DNA from: Akkermansia sp.
GTDB lineage: Bacteria; Verrucomicrobiota; Verrucomicrobiia; Verrucomicrobiales; Akkermansiaceae
Assembly (NCBI GenBank): GCA_030535875.1
Contig: JAUNRC010000002.1
Coordinates: forward strand, 22,688-86,687
Reading direction: 5' to 3'
DNA length: 64,000 nt
Shown here: positions 1-8,169 of the stretch, piece by piece
How positions within the stretch are numbered: position 1 is the stretch's first letter
Layout of the letters: the number at the start of each line of letters is the position of its first letter
Notes under the pieces: model-generated
Told to the model about the DNA's origin: nothing
The model's input: only the letters and a program-made list of their open reading frames with translations
Databases searched by the model: none
Translations under genes and position numbers: made by a program

Positions 1-2603
1 TGACCAACCCCGGCGGTAAGGTCGGTGCCGACCCTGTTCCGGCCGGTCAGGAGACTACTGTGACTATTCGTACCGAGGGCCGACTTTCCACGCCTGAGCA
101 GTTTGAGCAGATTATTGTGCGCCAGAAAGGCGATGAAGTTGTTTATCTGAAAGATATTGCCACCATCGAGCTTGGTTCCGCGGACTATTCCGTTACCGGT
201 CGTCTCAATCGTAAGCCTGCTGCCAGTGTGGTGATTTTCCAGTCTCCCGGTTCCAATGCCATCGACACCGTTGACCGCGTGAGCGCCCTGCTGGCAAGTA
301 AAGCCTTGCCTCCCGGTATCGAGGGTAGCGTATCGCTCGACACGACGACATCGGTGCGTTACTCCATTGAGGAGATTAAGCAGACTTTCATCGAGGCTAT
401 CGTGCTGGTGGCTCTGGTGGTGTTCCTTTTCCTGCAAAGCTGGCGTGCGACGGTTATTCCCTTGATTGCCGTGCCGGTATCGCTTATTTCCACCTTCTGC
501 GTGTTCCCGCTCTTGGGCTTTACGCTCAACACTATCTCTCTGCTGGGTATGGTGCTGGCTATTGGTCTGGTGGTGGACGATGCCATCGTGGTGGTGGAAG
601 CTGTTCAGCACCATATTGAGAAGGGGCTTAATCCGCGCATGGCTGCCTTTGCTGCCATGCAGGAGGTGAGCGGTCCCGTTATTGCCATTGCTTTGGTGCT
701 GGCTGCCGTATTCCTTCCATCGCTCATGCTGGAGGGTATCACCGGTACGCTCTTTAAGCAGTTCGCCATCACCATTGCTATCTCGATGCTCATATCGGCC
801 TTCAATGCTCTTACTCTTTCGCCGGCACTTTGTGCTCTGATGCTTAAGAGCAAGGAGGAGGAGAATACCGAGCCGAAGAACATCCTGCGCCGCATCGTGT
901 TCAAATTGAATCATGGTCTGGCCAAGCCCTTCTTCCGCGTGTTCAACAAGTCTTATGATTGCACGGCCGGTGTGTATACACGTATTTGTGGCGGACTTGC
1001 CCGCAAGTTGGTCATTTCCATGCCCATCCTGCTGTTACTCTGGGCAGCCATTGCCCCGGTGAGCAGCAAGGTACCCGGAGCCTTCCTGCCGGATGAGGAC
1101 CAGGGCTTCCTGTTGGCTGCTCTGGTGATGAAGCCAGAGAACTCTCTGCAACGCTCCATGTCGGAGGCTATGAAGTTTGAGAATGCTCTTGCCGGTCCGG
1201 CGGATAACCCCGACCCCGCTATTAAGAACCTGACTTCCGTGGTCGGCATCAATATCCTTAACATGGTGCAGACCCCCGGTGCTGCTATCGCTTTCGTTCA
1301 GCTTAAGGACTGGAGTGAGCGTGCGGAATCCGCCGAGCAGGTGCAGAAGCGTCTGACCGCTCGCTGCGCTATGGCCGGACTTGACGGTATTTCTATGGTT
1401 CTTATCCCGCCGGCCATTCCCGGTGTAGGTACGGCTAACGGTGTGACAATGGTTATCACGGACCTTGAAGGTCAGGGCGTAGATTTCCTTTACGGTCAGG
1501 TTAAGAAGTTTAATGAACTGGCGGCTGCCCGTCCTGAAGTGGCGATGTGCCGTGATATGATGATGGCGGACGTGCCCCAGAAGTACCTCACGCTGGATCG
1601 TGCCAAGTGCCAGAAGTATGGTGTGAGCATAGGCGATGCCTACGGCGTGCTGGCTTCTTACTATGGCTCGTCCTTCGTGAACTTCTTCAATGCCTTCGGC
1701 CAGCAGTGGCAGGTGTTCATGCAGGCTCGCGGTGCTGACCGCAAGAACCTCGACCAGATGAACGGCTTCTTTGTTATCAATAAGAAGGGAGAGCGCGTGC
1801 CGCTCGACTCCATTGTGAGCATCAGCGATATCGCCGATACGGAGTTCGTGATGCACCACAACGGCTACAATGCCGCTAAACTGAATGTCATGCCCAAGCC
1901 CGGTTACTCCACTCAGCAGTTGATGGAGGCTCTGGAAGAGGTGTTCGAGCAGAATATGGACAAGACGAAAGTCGGTATGGACTATCAGGATATGTCCTTC
2001 CAGGAGAATAAGGTGCGCAATAGTACCGGCCTGGGAACAATCTTCCTGATGTCAGGTTTCTTTGCCTTCCTCATTCTCGTGGCTCTTTATGAGAAGTGGA
2101 CCTTGCCCATATCGGTGTTCATGACCGTGCCTATCGCCGTGCTCGGTGCCTACGTCGGACTTTATGTCTGGAACCTTGACCTGACCTTGTATGCTCAGGT
2201 GGGTCTGATTATGCTCGTAGGTCTGGCGGCCAAGAATGCCATTCTCATCGTTGAGTTTGCCAATCTGGAAATGGAACGAGGGAAGGGATTGATGGAGGCT
2301 ACGCTGACGGCTGCACGTCTGCGACTGCGCCCCATTATCATGACCTCTCTGGCATTCATTCTGGGCTGTATTCCTTTGGTGCTCTCCAGCGGCTCCGGTG
2401 CTCTGGCCCGCAACGCTATCGGTGTGGTGGTGGTTGCCGGTATGACGGTGGCTACGCTGGTGGGTGTGTTCCTTATTCCCTGTTCTTATGTGTTCATCAT
2501 GCGTCTCTTCCGCATTCGTTTCGAGAAGAAGACCCTCTCGGCGGATCCGGATGAGGAGGGTGCTCGCCGCTACCTCGTTGAGCATTCTGATGATGAAGCT
2601 TGA
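1..2603 (+). CDS. RND efflux pump inner-membrane subunit (AcrB/MexB-type HAE1), 5' truncated by window edge
   Basis: Inner-membrane proton/drug antiporter of a tripartite multidrug efflux pump. The open frame runs from base 3 without a start codon in view, so roughly the first 220-240 residues of a ~1040-residue family are missing; the GTG at 60 is internal. Visible landmarks are the TM4 aspartate pair (codons at 576-581, in a GLVVDDAIVVVE context), the TM10 lysine (codon 2232-2234, GLAAKNAILIVEFA) that completes the proton relay, and the repeated hydrophobic blocks flanking the porter domains. The C-terminus is acidic and arginine-rich. The outer-membrane channel gene follows after 35 bases, so the two form an operon; the periplasmic adaptor is presumably upstream of the window. 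Family assignment is firm; substrate is unknown. Confidence 0.95.
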   Translation, partial: TNPGGKVGADPVPAGQETTVTIRTEGRLSTPEQFEQIIVRQKGDEVVYLKDIATIELGSADYSVTGRLNRKPAASVVIFQSPGSNAIDTVDRVSALLASKALPPGIEGSVSLDTTTSVRYSIEEIKQTFIEAIVLVALVVFLFLQSWRATVIPLIAVPVSLISTFCVFPLLGFTLNTISLLGMVLAIGLVVDDAIVVVEAVQHHIEKGLNPRMAAFAAMQEVSGPVIAIALVLAAVFLPSLMLEGITGTLFKQFAITIAISMLISAFNALTLSPALCALMLKSKEEENTEPKNILRRIVFKLNHGLAKPFFRVFNKSYDCTAGVYTRICGGLARKLVISMPILLLLWAAIAPVSSKVPGAFLPDEDQGFLLAALVMKPENSLQRSMSEAMKFENALAGPADNPDPAIKNLTSVVGINILNMVQTPGAAIAFVQLKDWSERAESAEQVQKRLTARCAMAGLDGISMVLIPPAIPGVGTANGVTMVITDLEGQGVDFLYGQVKKFNELAAARPEVAMCRDMMMADVPQKYLTLDRAKCQKYGVSIGDAYGVLASYYGSSFVNFFNAFGQQWQVFMQARGADRKNLDQMNGFFVINKKGERVPLDSIVSISDIADTEFVMHHNGYNAAKLNVMPKPGYSTQQLMEALEEVFEQNMDKTKVGMDYQDMSFQENKVRNSTGLGTIFLMSGFFAFLILVALYEKWTLPISVFMTVPIAVLGAYVGLYVWNLDLTLYAQVGLIMLVGLAAKNAILIVEFANLEMERGKGLMEATLTAARLRLRPIIMTSLAFILGCIPLVLSSGSGALARNAIGVVVVAGMTVATLVGVFLIPCSYVFIMRLFRIRFEKKTLSADPDEEGARRYLVEHSDDEA

Positions 2604-2638
2604 CATTTTCTCTATAATTCTTAATATATAATCATCAT

Positions 2639-4021
2639 ATGAAACAAAGCGCATTACTGTTCCTTGCCGGTGCGGTGGTTGTGACCACAGCCTGTACGCT
2701 CGGCCCGAACTGGGAGAAACCTCAGATGGAAGTACCCGCCGTGTTCCGCGGTGCCGGAATGGGTGAAGGCAACATGGCCGACTTGCCTTGGCAGTCTGTC
2801 ATGAAGGATAAAAATCTTCAGGCTCTGCTGAATGATGTCTTTACGGCAAATCGCAGCCTTCAGGCCTTGCAGCACAATGTCGAGGCTGCTCGCCAGTACA
2901 TTACCATTGCACGTTCTCCGCTCTTCCCCAGTCTGGGTTATATGGGGTCGGTGAATAAGGGGGTGAATACTTCCGGTGGTACAGCTATTGTCGATACCGG
3001 TGGTGCTTCCACCAAGTCCGGCATGGCCGGTGTAACCGCAAGTTGGGAGCTTGACCTCTGGGGTAAGACTCGCCGCGCGGCTGAGAGTGCCGAGGCCTCC
3101 GCTGAGGAAGCTCAGGAGCAGTTGAACAATCTCCGCGTGTCGCTCATGCGTCAGGCCGCTACCGGATATTTACAGCTTATCATGCTTGATGAGCAGCTTC
3201 GCATTACTCGTGAGAGCGTGGAATCTTATCGCGATACGTTGAAGCTCTTCAATGACCAGTTTAAGGAAGGCGTGGTAGACGGCTTGCAGGTTGCCAGTGC
3301 TGAGGCTGCACTTGCCTCCGCCGAGGCCGAGGCTCCTGCTCTGGAAATGCAGATTGCTGAGTTGGAGAACTCTCTGAGCATGCTTGCCGGTCGCGCACCG
3401 GGGCATATCGCTCGTAGCGGTAGCCTGCGTTCCTATATGAATGCCTCTAAGGTGGCAGCCGGCATACCGGCCGATGTGCTTGCCCGTCGTCCTGATATTC
3501 GCGCCAAGGAGCAGGCTCTGCGCGCTGCCAATGCTGAAGTCGGTGTGGCTATTGCCAGTTATTTCCCCACCATCAGCCTGACCGGTGCCGGTGGCTATGC
3601 TTTCCCCGGATTGGATGATGCGGTGGATGGTTGGGGCATTGGTGCCAGTCTGACAGGCCCGCTTTTCCAAGGTCATCGTCTGACGGCCAATGAGGCTGCT
3701 AAGAAAGAGGAATTCCTTGCAGCAAAGGCTGATTATGAGCAAGCTGTGTTGGCTGCTCTTTCGGAGGTTTCGACCACGCTGACTCAGCGTAAGAAACTCC
3801 GTGCTGTTATCAGCCGTCAGGAGGCCGCTGTCGCAGCCTACGAGCAGTCTGTTTCTCTTGCCAAGCAGCGCTATAAGGAGGGTTATTCCGCTTACTTTGA
3901 GGTGTTGGATAATCAGTTGCGACTCTTCCCCATGCAGAAGCAGCTTGCCTCCTATCGCTTCCAGTATGCTGCCTGCATACCCACTCTTTACACTCAGCTC
4001 GGTGGCGGATGGAAGGAGTGA
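2639..4021 (+). CDS. Outer-membrane efflux lipoprotein (OprM/NodT family)
   Basis: Outer-membrane channel partner of the RND pump encoded just upstream. 460 residues, the usual length for OprM/CmeC-type channels. The N-terminus is a lipoprotein signal ending in VTTAC, followed by the TLGPNWEKP stretch typical of this family. Two OEP repeats follow, with the family motif VLARRPDIRAKEQ in the second half, and long alanine-rich helices that form the periplasmic tunnel. The ATG at 2639 is preceded by an AT-rich leader without a Shine-Dalgarno sequence, as elsewhere in this window. Transcribed with the pump gene (35-bp gap). A strong hairpin follows the stop. Confidence 0.95.
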   Translation: MKQSALLFLAGAVVVTTACTLGPNWEKPQMEVPAVFRGAGMGEGNMADLPWQSVMKDKNLQALLNDVFTANRSLQALQHNVEAARQYITIARSPLFPSLGYMGSVNKGVNTSGGTAIVDTGGASTKSGMAGVTASWELDLWGKTRRAAESAEASAEEAQEQLNNLRVSLMRQAATGYLQLIMLDEQLRITRESVESYRDTLKLFNDQFKEGVVDGLQVASAEAALASAEAEAPALEMQIAELENSLSMLAGRAPGHIARSGSLRSYMNASKVAAGIPADVLARRPDIRAKEQALRAANAEVGVAIASYFPTISLTGAGGYAFPGLDDAVDGWGIGASLTGPLFQGHRLTANEAAKKEEFLAAKADYEQAVLAALSEVSTTLTQRKKLRAVISRQEAAVAAYEQSVSLAKQRYKEGYSAYFEVLDNQLRLFPMQKQLASYRFQYAACIPTLYTQLGGGWKE

Positions 4022-4047
4022 TTGTCATTTTATCCGTTACAAACAAA

Positions 4048-4073
4048 GGGGCGAGGTCGTAAGACCTCGCCCC
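4048..4073. terminator. Bidirectional-type terminator between the efflux operon and nrdB
   Basis: Perfect 11-bp stem (GGGGCGAGGTC / GACCTCGCCCC) with a 4-base GTAA loop in the gap between two convergent genes. There is no clean T-run on either side, so termination strength is inferred from the stem alone. Confidence 0.75.
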
Positions 4074-4120
4074 TGTTGCGTTCTTGAAATCCCTGAGAGA
4101 TGTCTTGAAAAAATGAGCTT

Positions 4121-5164
4121 TCAGAGGTCATCAACAAGAGCCGTACTCTTGGCGTAGGCAGTGCTGCGAGCCTCGAAAAAGTCAGTTTTAATCATGTTAG
4201 CATTGCTGAACTGACTTATCCAACTGCACTCGCTCGGCTCCTTGTCATGCCCTTCGTAAATGGGCTCGAACCCGAGGTTGCGGCATCGCAGATTGGCCAG
4301 ATAACGGATGTAGGCCGTTATCATGGAGCGTGACAGTCCCGGGATGTCGTCGCCGATGACGTAACAGCCCCACGCTATTTCCTGCTCGGCTCCTTCACGA
4401 ATCATGGCTCGGTATTCTTCCGTCAGTTCCGGTGTGAAGAGCTCGGGCTGTTCCTGTTGGAGCTCACGAATGATGTTGCTGAAGAGCCAGAGGTGGGTAT
4501 TCTCATCACGATTAATGTAGCGGATTTCCTGAGCGGAGCCGGTCATTTTGTTGTTGCGACCGAGGTTGTAGAAGAACATAAAGCCGCTGTAAAAGTAAAT
4601 GCCCTCTAAGATGTAGTTGGCGATGAGGGTACGGGCGAATGCCTGCGGGGTGCGATTTTGCTGGAAATCGTTGTAGAGATTGCCGATGAAAGTGTTGCGG
4701 CGCAGGAGGTGCTCATCTGTTCGCCATTGGTAGAGAACTTCGTTGCGCTGTTGCGGCTCGCAGATGGTATCGAGCATGTAGCTGTAACTCTGGCTGTGGA
4801 CGGCCTCTTGAAAGGCCTGTATGCACAGACAGAGGTTCACTTCATTGGCGGTTACATACTCGCCGACGGAGGGGAGATTGGCGGTCTGGATGCTGTCGAG
4901 GAACACGAGAAAGGAGAGAATTTTGTCGTATGCCCGGCGTTCTTGAGGGCTGAGACGGGGGTAGTCCTTTACGTCAGCGGCGAGGTTGATTTCCTCGGGA
5001 ATCCAGAAATTGTTCATGGCCTGTCTGTACCACCTGCTGACCCATGCGTACTTCATATTGTTGAAGTCGTTGAGGTTGGTGGTATTGCCGCCGATGATGC
5101 GGCGCTCACTGATATCGGTATCGCCCTGAGGGTTGAACAGGGGCTTGCGGATTAACTGCTGCAT
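4121..5164 (-). CDS. nrdB: Ribonucleoside-diphosphate reductase class Ia, beta subunit
   Basis: Small subunit carrying the diiron centre and tyrosyl radical that drives ribonucleotide reduction by NrdA. In the 347-residue form starting at 5164, the iron ligands and radical site are visible: D90, E120 and H123 (EAVHSQSY), E187, E221 and H224 (RDENTH), with the radical tyrosine at Y127 in the position of E. coli Y122. It is therefore a tyrosyl-radical class Ia/Ib enzyme and not a class Ic enzyme with Phe at this site. The open frame extends upstream to 5350 inside nrdA, but residues before MRIMQQ are low-complexity shadow. ATG 5164 or 5173 is the plausible start, overlapping the nrdA stop by 13-22 bases, which implies translational coupling. 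Confidence 0.95.
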   Translation of the reverse strand: MQQLIRKPLFNPQGDTDISERRIIGGNTTNLNDFNNMKYAWVSRWYRQAMNNFWIPEEINLAADVKDYPRLSPQERRAYDKILSFLVFLDSIQTANLPSVGEYVTANEVNLCLCIQAFQEAVHSQSYSYMLDTICEPQQRNEVLYQWRTDEHLLRRNTFIGNLYNDFQQNRTPQAFARTLIANYILEGIYFYSGFMFFYNLGRNNKMTGSAQEIRYINRDENTHLWLFSNIIRELQQEQPELFTPELTEEYRAMIREGAEQEIAWGCYVIGDDIPGLSRSMITAYIRYLANLRCRNLGFEPIYEGHDKEPSECSWISQFSNANMIKTDFFEARSTAYAKSTALVDDL

Positions 5165-7668
5165 GATTCGCATTCTTCTATTTCGAGGCTTTTGGAACGG
5201 ATGTAGTACACGGTTTTGACCCCGCTTTCCCAAGCGAGTATGTAGAGGTTGAGAACTTGTCGAAGGGTGTAGTCGTTGGTGATGTAAAGGTTCATGCTCT
5301 GAGCTTGGTCGATGTGGCGCTGGCGTATGCCGGCGGCGCGTACGGACCATTGTTGGTCAATATGGTGAGCGCTCTTGTAGAACCAGAGGGTACTCAGGGA
5401 GAGGTCGGGTGCCACGCGAGGCATGAGGCCGCTCTTTTTTTCTTCGAGGAAAAAGAGTTTCATGACAGGGTCGATGCCGGCGGTGGTGCCGGCAATGGTG
5501 CCGGTGCTGCTGGTAGGAGCCACGGCAAGCAACCAAGCATTGCGCAGACCGTGGGTGGCGACTCGTTGCTGCAATGCCGTCCATTGAGGTGAGGTGTAAT
5601 TGCGGCGGCGGAAGTACTCGCCGCTTTGCCATTCGCTGCCCTCAAAATGGGAGTATGCGCCTTTTTGTTCGGCTATTTCGCAACTGGCGGAGATGGCGGC
5701 ATGATTGATTTGCTCAAAAAGAGAGTCTGCCAGCGCAAGGTGTTCCTCGCTTTCCCATCGTACGCCCCGTTTAGCCAACATGTGATGGTAGCCGCTCACC
5801 CCCAGGCCGATGGGGCGATAGCTGCGGTTGGTGATTGCGGCGTACGGCAGGGGGTAGAAGTTCAAATCGATGACGTTATCGAGAGCCCGAACGGCACTGC
5901 GCGTGATGTCGGTCAGCTCGGTCGGATGAGTTGTGTCGATTCGGCCGAGTGACAGGCTGGCGAGGTTGCACACAACGAAGTCGCCCGGTCGGGTCGTGGT
6001 AACAACCACGGTTTCGCCATCGACGCTTTTCACTTCCTGCTGCATACTTTCGATGGCACTCATGTTCTGAGCGATTTCCGTGCAGAGATTGCTGCAATAG
6101 ATGGTGCCCGCGTGCTTGTTCGGGTTGGCGCGGTTCACAAGGTCGCGATTGAAGGCAAAGGGCGTGCCGGTTTCGACGGCGCTCTTGAGGATAAGCCGCA
6201 CGATGTCTTTAATGGGCAGGCTACGCTTGTGCAGACGCGGGTCGGCCACGCAGGAGAGGTAGCGCTCCTCCCATTCTCTGCCCCAGTAATCTTCCAGAGA
6301 ATAGCCCTTTACGCAGCGGATTTCGTGCGGGCACATCAGGTGCCACATGCCGTTGATATTGTCGCGTGCCTGTTGCCAGAAATAGTCAGGGTAGCAGAGC
6401 GCTGGGAAAACGTCGTGGGCCTTGAGACGGTCGTCGCCGTTGTTGGTACGCAGGGCGAGGAACTCCGGTAAATCGCGGTGCCAGACATCCAGATAGACGG
6501 CCACTGCTCCTTGCCGTACTCCGAGTTGGTCGACAGCCACGGCGGTATCGTTCGCAAGTTTAATCCAACGGATGACCCCACCCGCTGCTCCGGGAAAGCC
6601 TCTGATGGCGCTACCTGCTGCGCGCACTTTGCCGAAATAAAGTCCCATGCCGCCGCCGTACTTGCTCACCTGAGCAAAGTTGTCGATGCTGCGGTAAATG
6701 CCCTCCAGACTGTCCGGTACGGTGTCGATAAAGCAGGAGGAAAGCTGGTGGAAAGGCTTGCGCGCATTCGCCAGAGTGGGGGTGGCCATGGTGACTTTGA
6801 GGGTGCTGAGCATGTCGTAAAAGCGCTTCACCCATTCGCTGCGGTTGATTTTCTCATTCATTGCCAGGTGCATGGCAATACCGAGGAACATTTCCTGCGG
6901 AGTCTCCGCTACTTCTCCGTTGCGTGTGCGGATGAGGTAGCGGCCAATGAGCATTTCCAGCCCTGAGTAATTAAAGAGTTTGTCGCGCTCGGGGGCAAGG
7001 AATTGTTCAAAGCTCGTCACTTCTTCCCGACTGTATGCGGTGATGATGTACTCACCGTACAGCCCTTCTTGTGTGAAGTGCTGAAGTTTGTCGTACAAGC
7101 CTTTGAGCCCTTGTGCCTTTGCGTAGTTTCTCGCAGCCTCGTGGAAACTGAGCAGACGCAAACGTGCGGCTATCATTTCCCATTGCGGAGCATCGCGCCC
7201 GGTCAGCTCGGCGGCGCAGAGCGTGAGCAATTTGAGCGCTTTCTCTCTTGGCATGCCTTCATGGTATTGACTTTCAAAGCGGGCTGTCAGTTGCGAGAGA
7301 GGGTAAAGCTCGTTGTCAAAATCCTGTTGCAGTTCTTTCAGTACCCCATCCAGCGCCGGATCATGGTTCAGTTTACTCAGGAGGGCCGTCCTTGCTGCTC
7401 GGAGGCGTCGGTGTTCATTGCGGTATAGGATGAAGCTGCGAGCCGCTTCGAAATAGCCGCCTACCATTAAGCTCTCTTCCACCAAGTCCTGGATATCTTC
7501 AACGGCTATTGCCTGCGCCTGTCTCGGTAGCTTTTGCTCGACTTTTTCAGTAAGTGCCGCTTCGGCGGGTACTTCCTGTCCCACACTTTCAAAAGCCAGT
7601 CGGATAACCCTCTCGATTTTGTCCCGTTTGTAGGCCTCTTCCTGTCCGTTGCGCTTGCGTATGTTCAT
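5152..7668 (-). CDS. nrdA: Ribonucleoside-diphosphate reductase class Ia, alpha subunit
   Basis: Catalytic subunit that reduces ribonucleoside diphosphates to deoxyribonucleotides, in complex with NrdB encoded immediately downstream. 838 residues, longer than E. coli NrdA (761). It opens with an ATP-cone allosteric domain (about residues 1-95, starting MNIRKRNGQEEAYKRDKIE). The barrel contains the active-site cysteines in LSSCFI and SNLCTEI and the twin tyrosines near the end (TVYYIRS). The C-terminal tail ends CESCSS, the swinging CxxC pair that accepts electrons from thioredoxin or glutaredoxin. A clear promoter lies 36 bases upstream of the ATG. Confidence 0.97.
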   Translation of the reverse strand: MNIRKRNGQEEAYKRDKIERVIRLAFESVGQEVPAEAALTEKVEQKLPRQAQAIAVEDIQDLVEESLMVGGYFEAARSFILYRNEHRRLRAARTALLSKLNHDPALDGVLKELQQDFDNELYPLSQLTARFESQYHEGMPREKALKLLTLCAAELTGRDAPQWEMIAARLRLLSFHEAARNYAKAQGLKGLYDKLQHFTQEGLYGEYIITAYSREEVTSFEQFLAPERDKLFNYSGLEMLIGRYLIRTRNGEVAETPQEMFLGIAMHLAMNEKINRSEWVKRFYDMLSTLKVTMATPTLANARKPFHQLSSCFIDTVPDSLEGIYRSIDNFAQVSKYGGGMGLYFGKVRAAGSAIRGFPGAAGGVIRWIKLANDTAVAVDQLGVRQGAVAVYLDVWHRDLPEFLALRTNNGDDRLKAHDVFPALCYPDYFWQQARDNINGMWHLMCPHEIRCVKGYSLEDYWGREWEERYLSCVADPRLHKRSLPIKDIVRLILKSAVETGTPFAFNRDLVNRANPNKHAGTIYCSNLCTEIAQNMSAIESMQQEVKSVDGETVVVTTTRPGDFVVCNLASLSLGRIDTTHPTELTDITRSAVRALDNVIDLNFYPLPYAAITNRSYRPIGLGVSGYHHMLAKRGVRWESEEHLALADSLFEQINHAAISASCEIAEQKGAYSHFEGSEWQSGEYFRRRNYTSPQWTALQQRVATHGLRNAWLLAVAPTSSTGTIAGTTAGIDPVMKLFFLEEKKSGLMPRVAPDLSLSTLWFYKSAHHIDQQWSVRAAGIRQRHIDQAQSMNLYITNDYTLRQVLNLYILAWESGVKTVYYIRSKSLEIEECESCSS

Positions 7669-7703
7669 ATCCTGCTATTCCTATATGTGGTGTACGTTTG
7701 CGT

Positions 7704-7731
7704 AATATAGCACCATATCTGCCGATGTCAA
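7704..7731 (-). promoter_or_regulatory. nrdAB promoter
   Basis: On the minus strand TTGACA (7726-7731), a 16-bp spacer and TATATT (7704-7709), followed by a leader of roughly 30 bases before the nrdA ATG at 7668. Near-consensus for a housekeeping sigma factor. Confidence 0.75.
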
Positions 7732-7870
7732 TTATAAAATTAGAAAAATTCTAAAATAATTCCTTTGCTCAGGGAAGAAGGGGCGCAAAAGTGGGTGCGG
7801 AATGGACGGGAAAGAGCTTAGGCGCGGGACATTCCATAATAAAAAGCCATAAATATGACTGAAAGGGTGC

Positions 7871-7900
7871 TTGTAAGGGGGAGGGGAGTCCGAGTATACT
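7871..7900 (+). promoter_or_regulatory. Promoter giving a leaderless zinc-ribbon mRNA
   Basis: TTGTAA (7871-7876), 18-bp spacer, TATACT (7895-7900). The -10 ends 7 bases before the ATG at 7908, so transcription should begin at or next to the start codon. Confidence 0.65.
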
Positions 7901-7907
7901 GAGGTAC

Positions 7908-8150
7908 ATGAGGACAGACCTTCGTGAAGTAGCTCGAACAGTGGCCAATGATCCGACGAGTTATAAGTTATGCGCCGTTTGTGGTGCGATAGTAGATCGC
8001 GAGGCGGTGTCGTGCCCGGATTGTTATGCGTACCGATTCGATACGGACTCCTCGCATGTGGAGGATGCCGCGCTGGATTTGGCGGTTAAGCCCCGCCGGG
8101 CGGTGAGTCATTTTGACCTCATGCCGGAGAGCTGCGAGGAGTCGGAATAA
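7908..8150 (+). CDS. Small zinc-ribbon protein, unknown function
   Basis: 80 residues. Two CxxC pairs are separated by 12 residues (LCAVCG at 22-25 and SCPDCY at 37-40), a pattern that normally binds one zinc ion in a rubredoxin-like knuckle. The rest is acidic and charged with no membrane segment. Monocistronic: flanked by divergent nrdA upstream and the convergent menD-like gene downstream (19-bp gap). The promoter -10 sits directly before the ATG. It resembles small zinc-ribbon proteins seen in other Verrucomicrobiota, but I cannot assign a role. Confidence 0.75.
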   Translation: MRTDLREVARTVANDPTSYKLCAVCGAIVDREAVSCPDCYAYRFDTDSSHVEDAALDLAVKPRRAVSHFDLMPESCEESE

Positions 8151-8169
8151 GATTGATTGAAGGCCTGAT

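Noticed and set aside
7680..7735. Two NrdR-box-like sites in the nrdA promoter
   Set aside because: Half-sites such as ATATGGTGCTATATT and ACACCACATATAGG are suggestive, but they match the consensus poorly and their 25-base offset does not fit the usual helical spacing.
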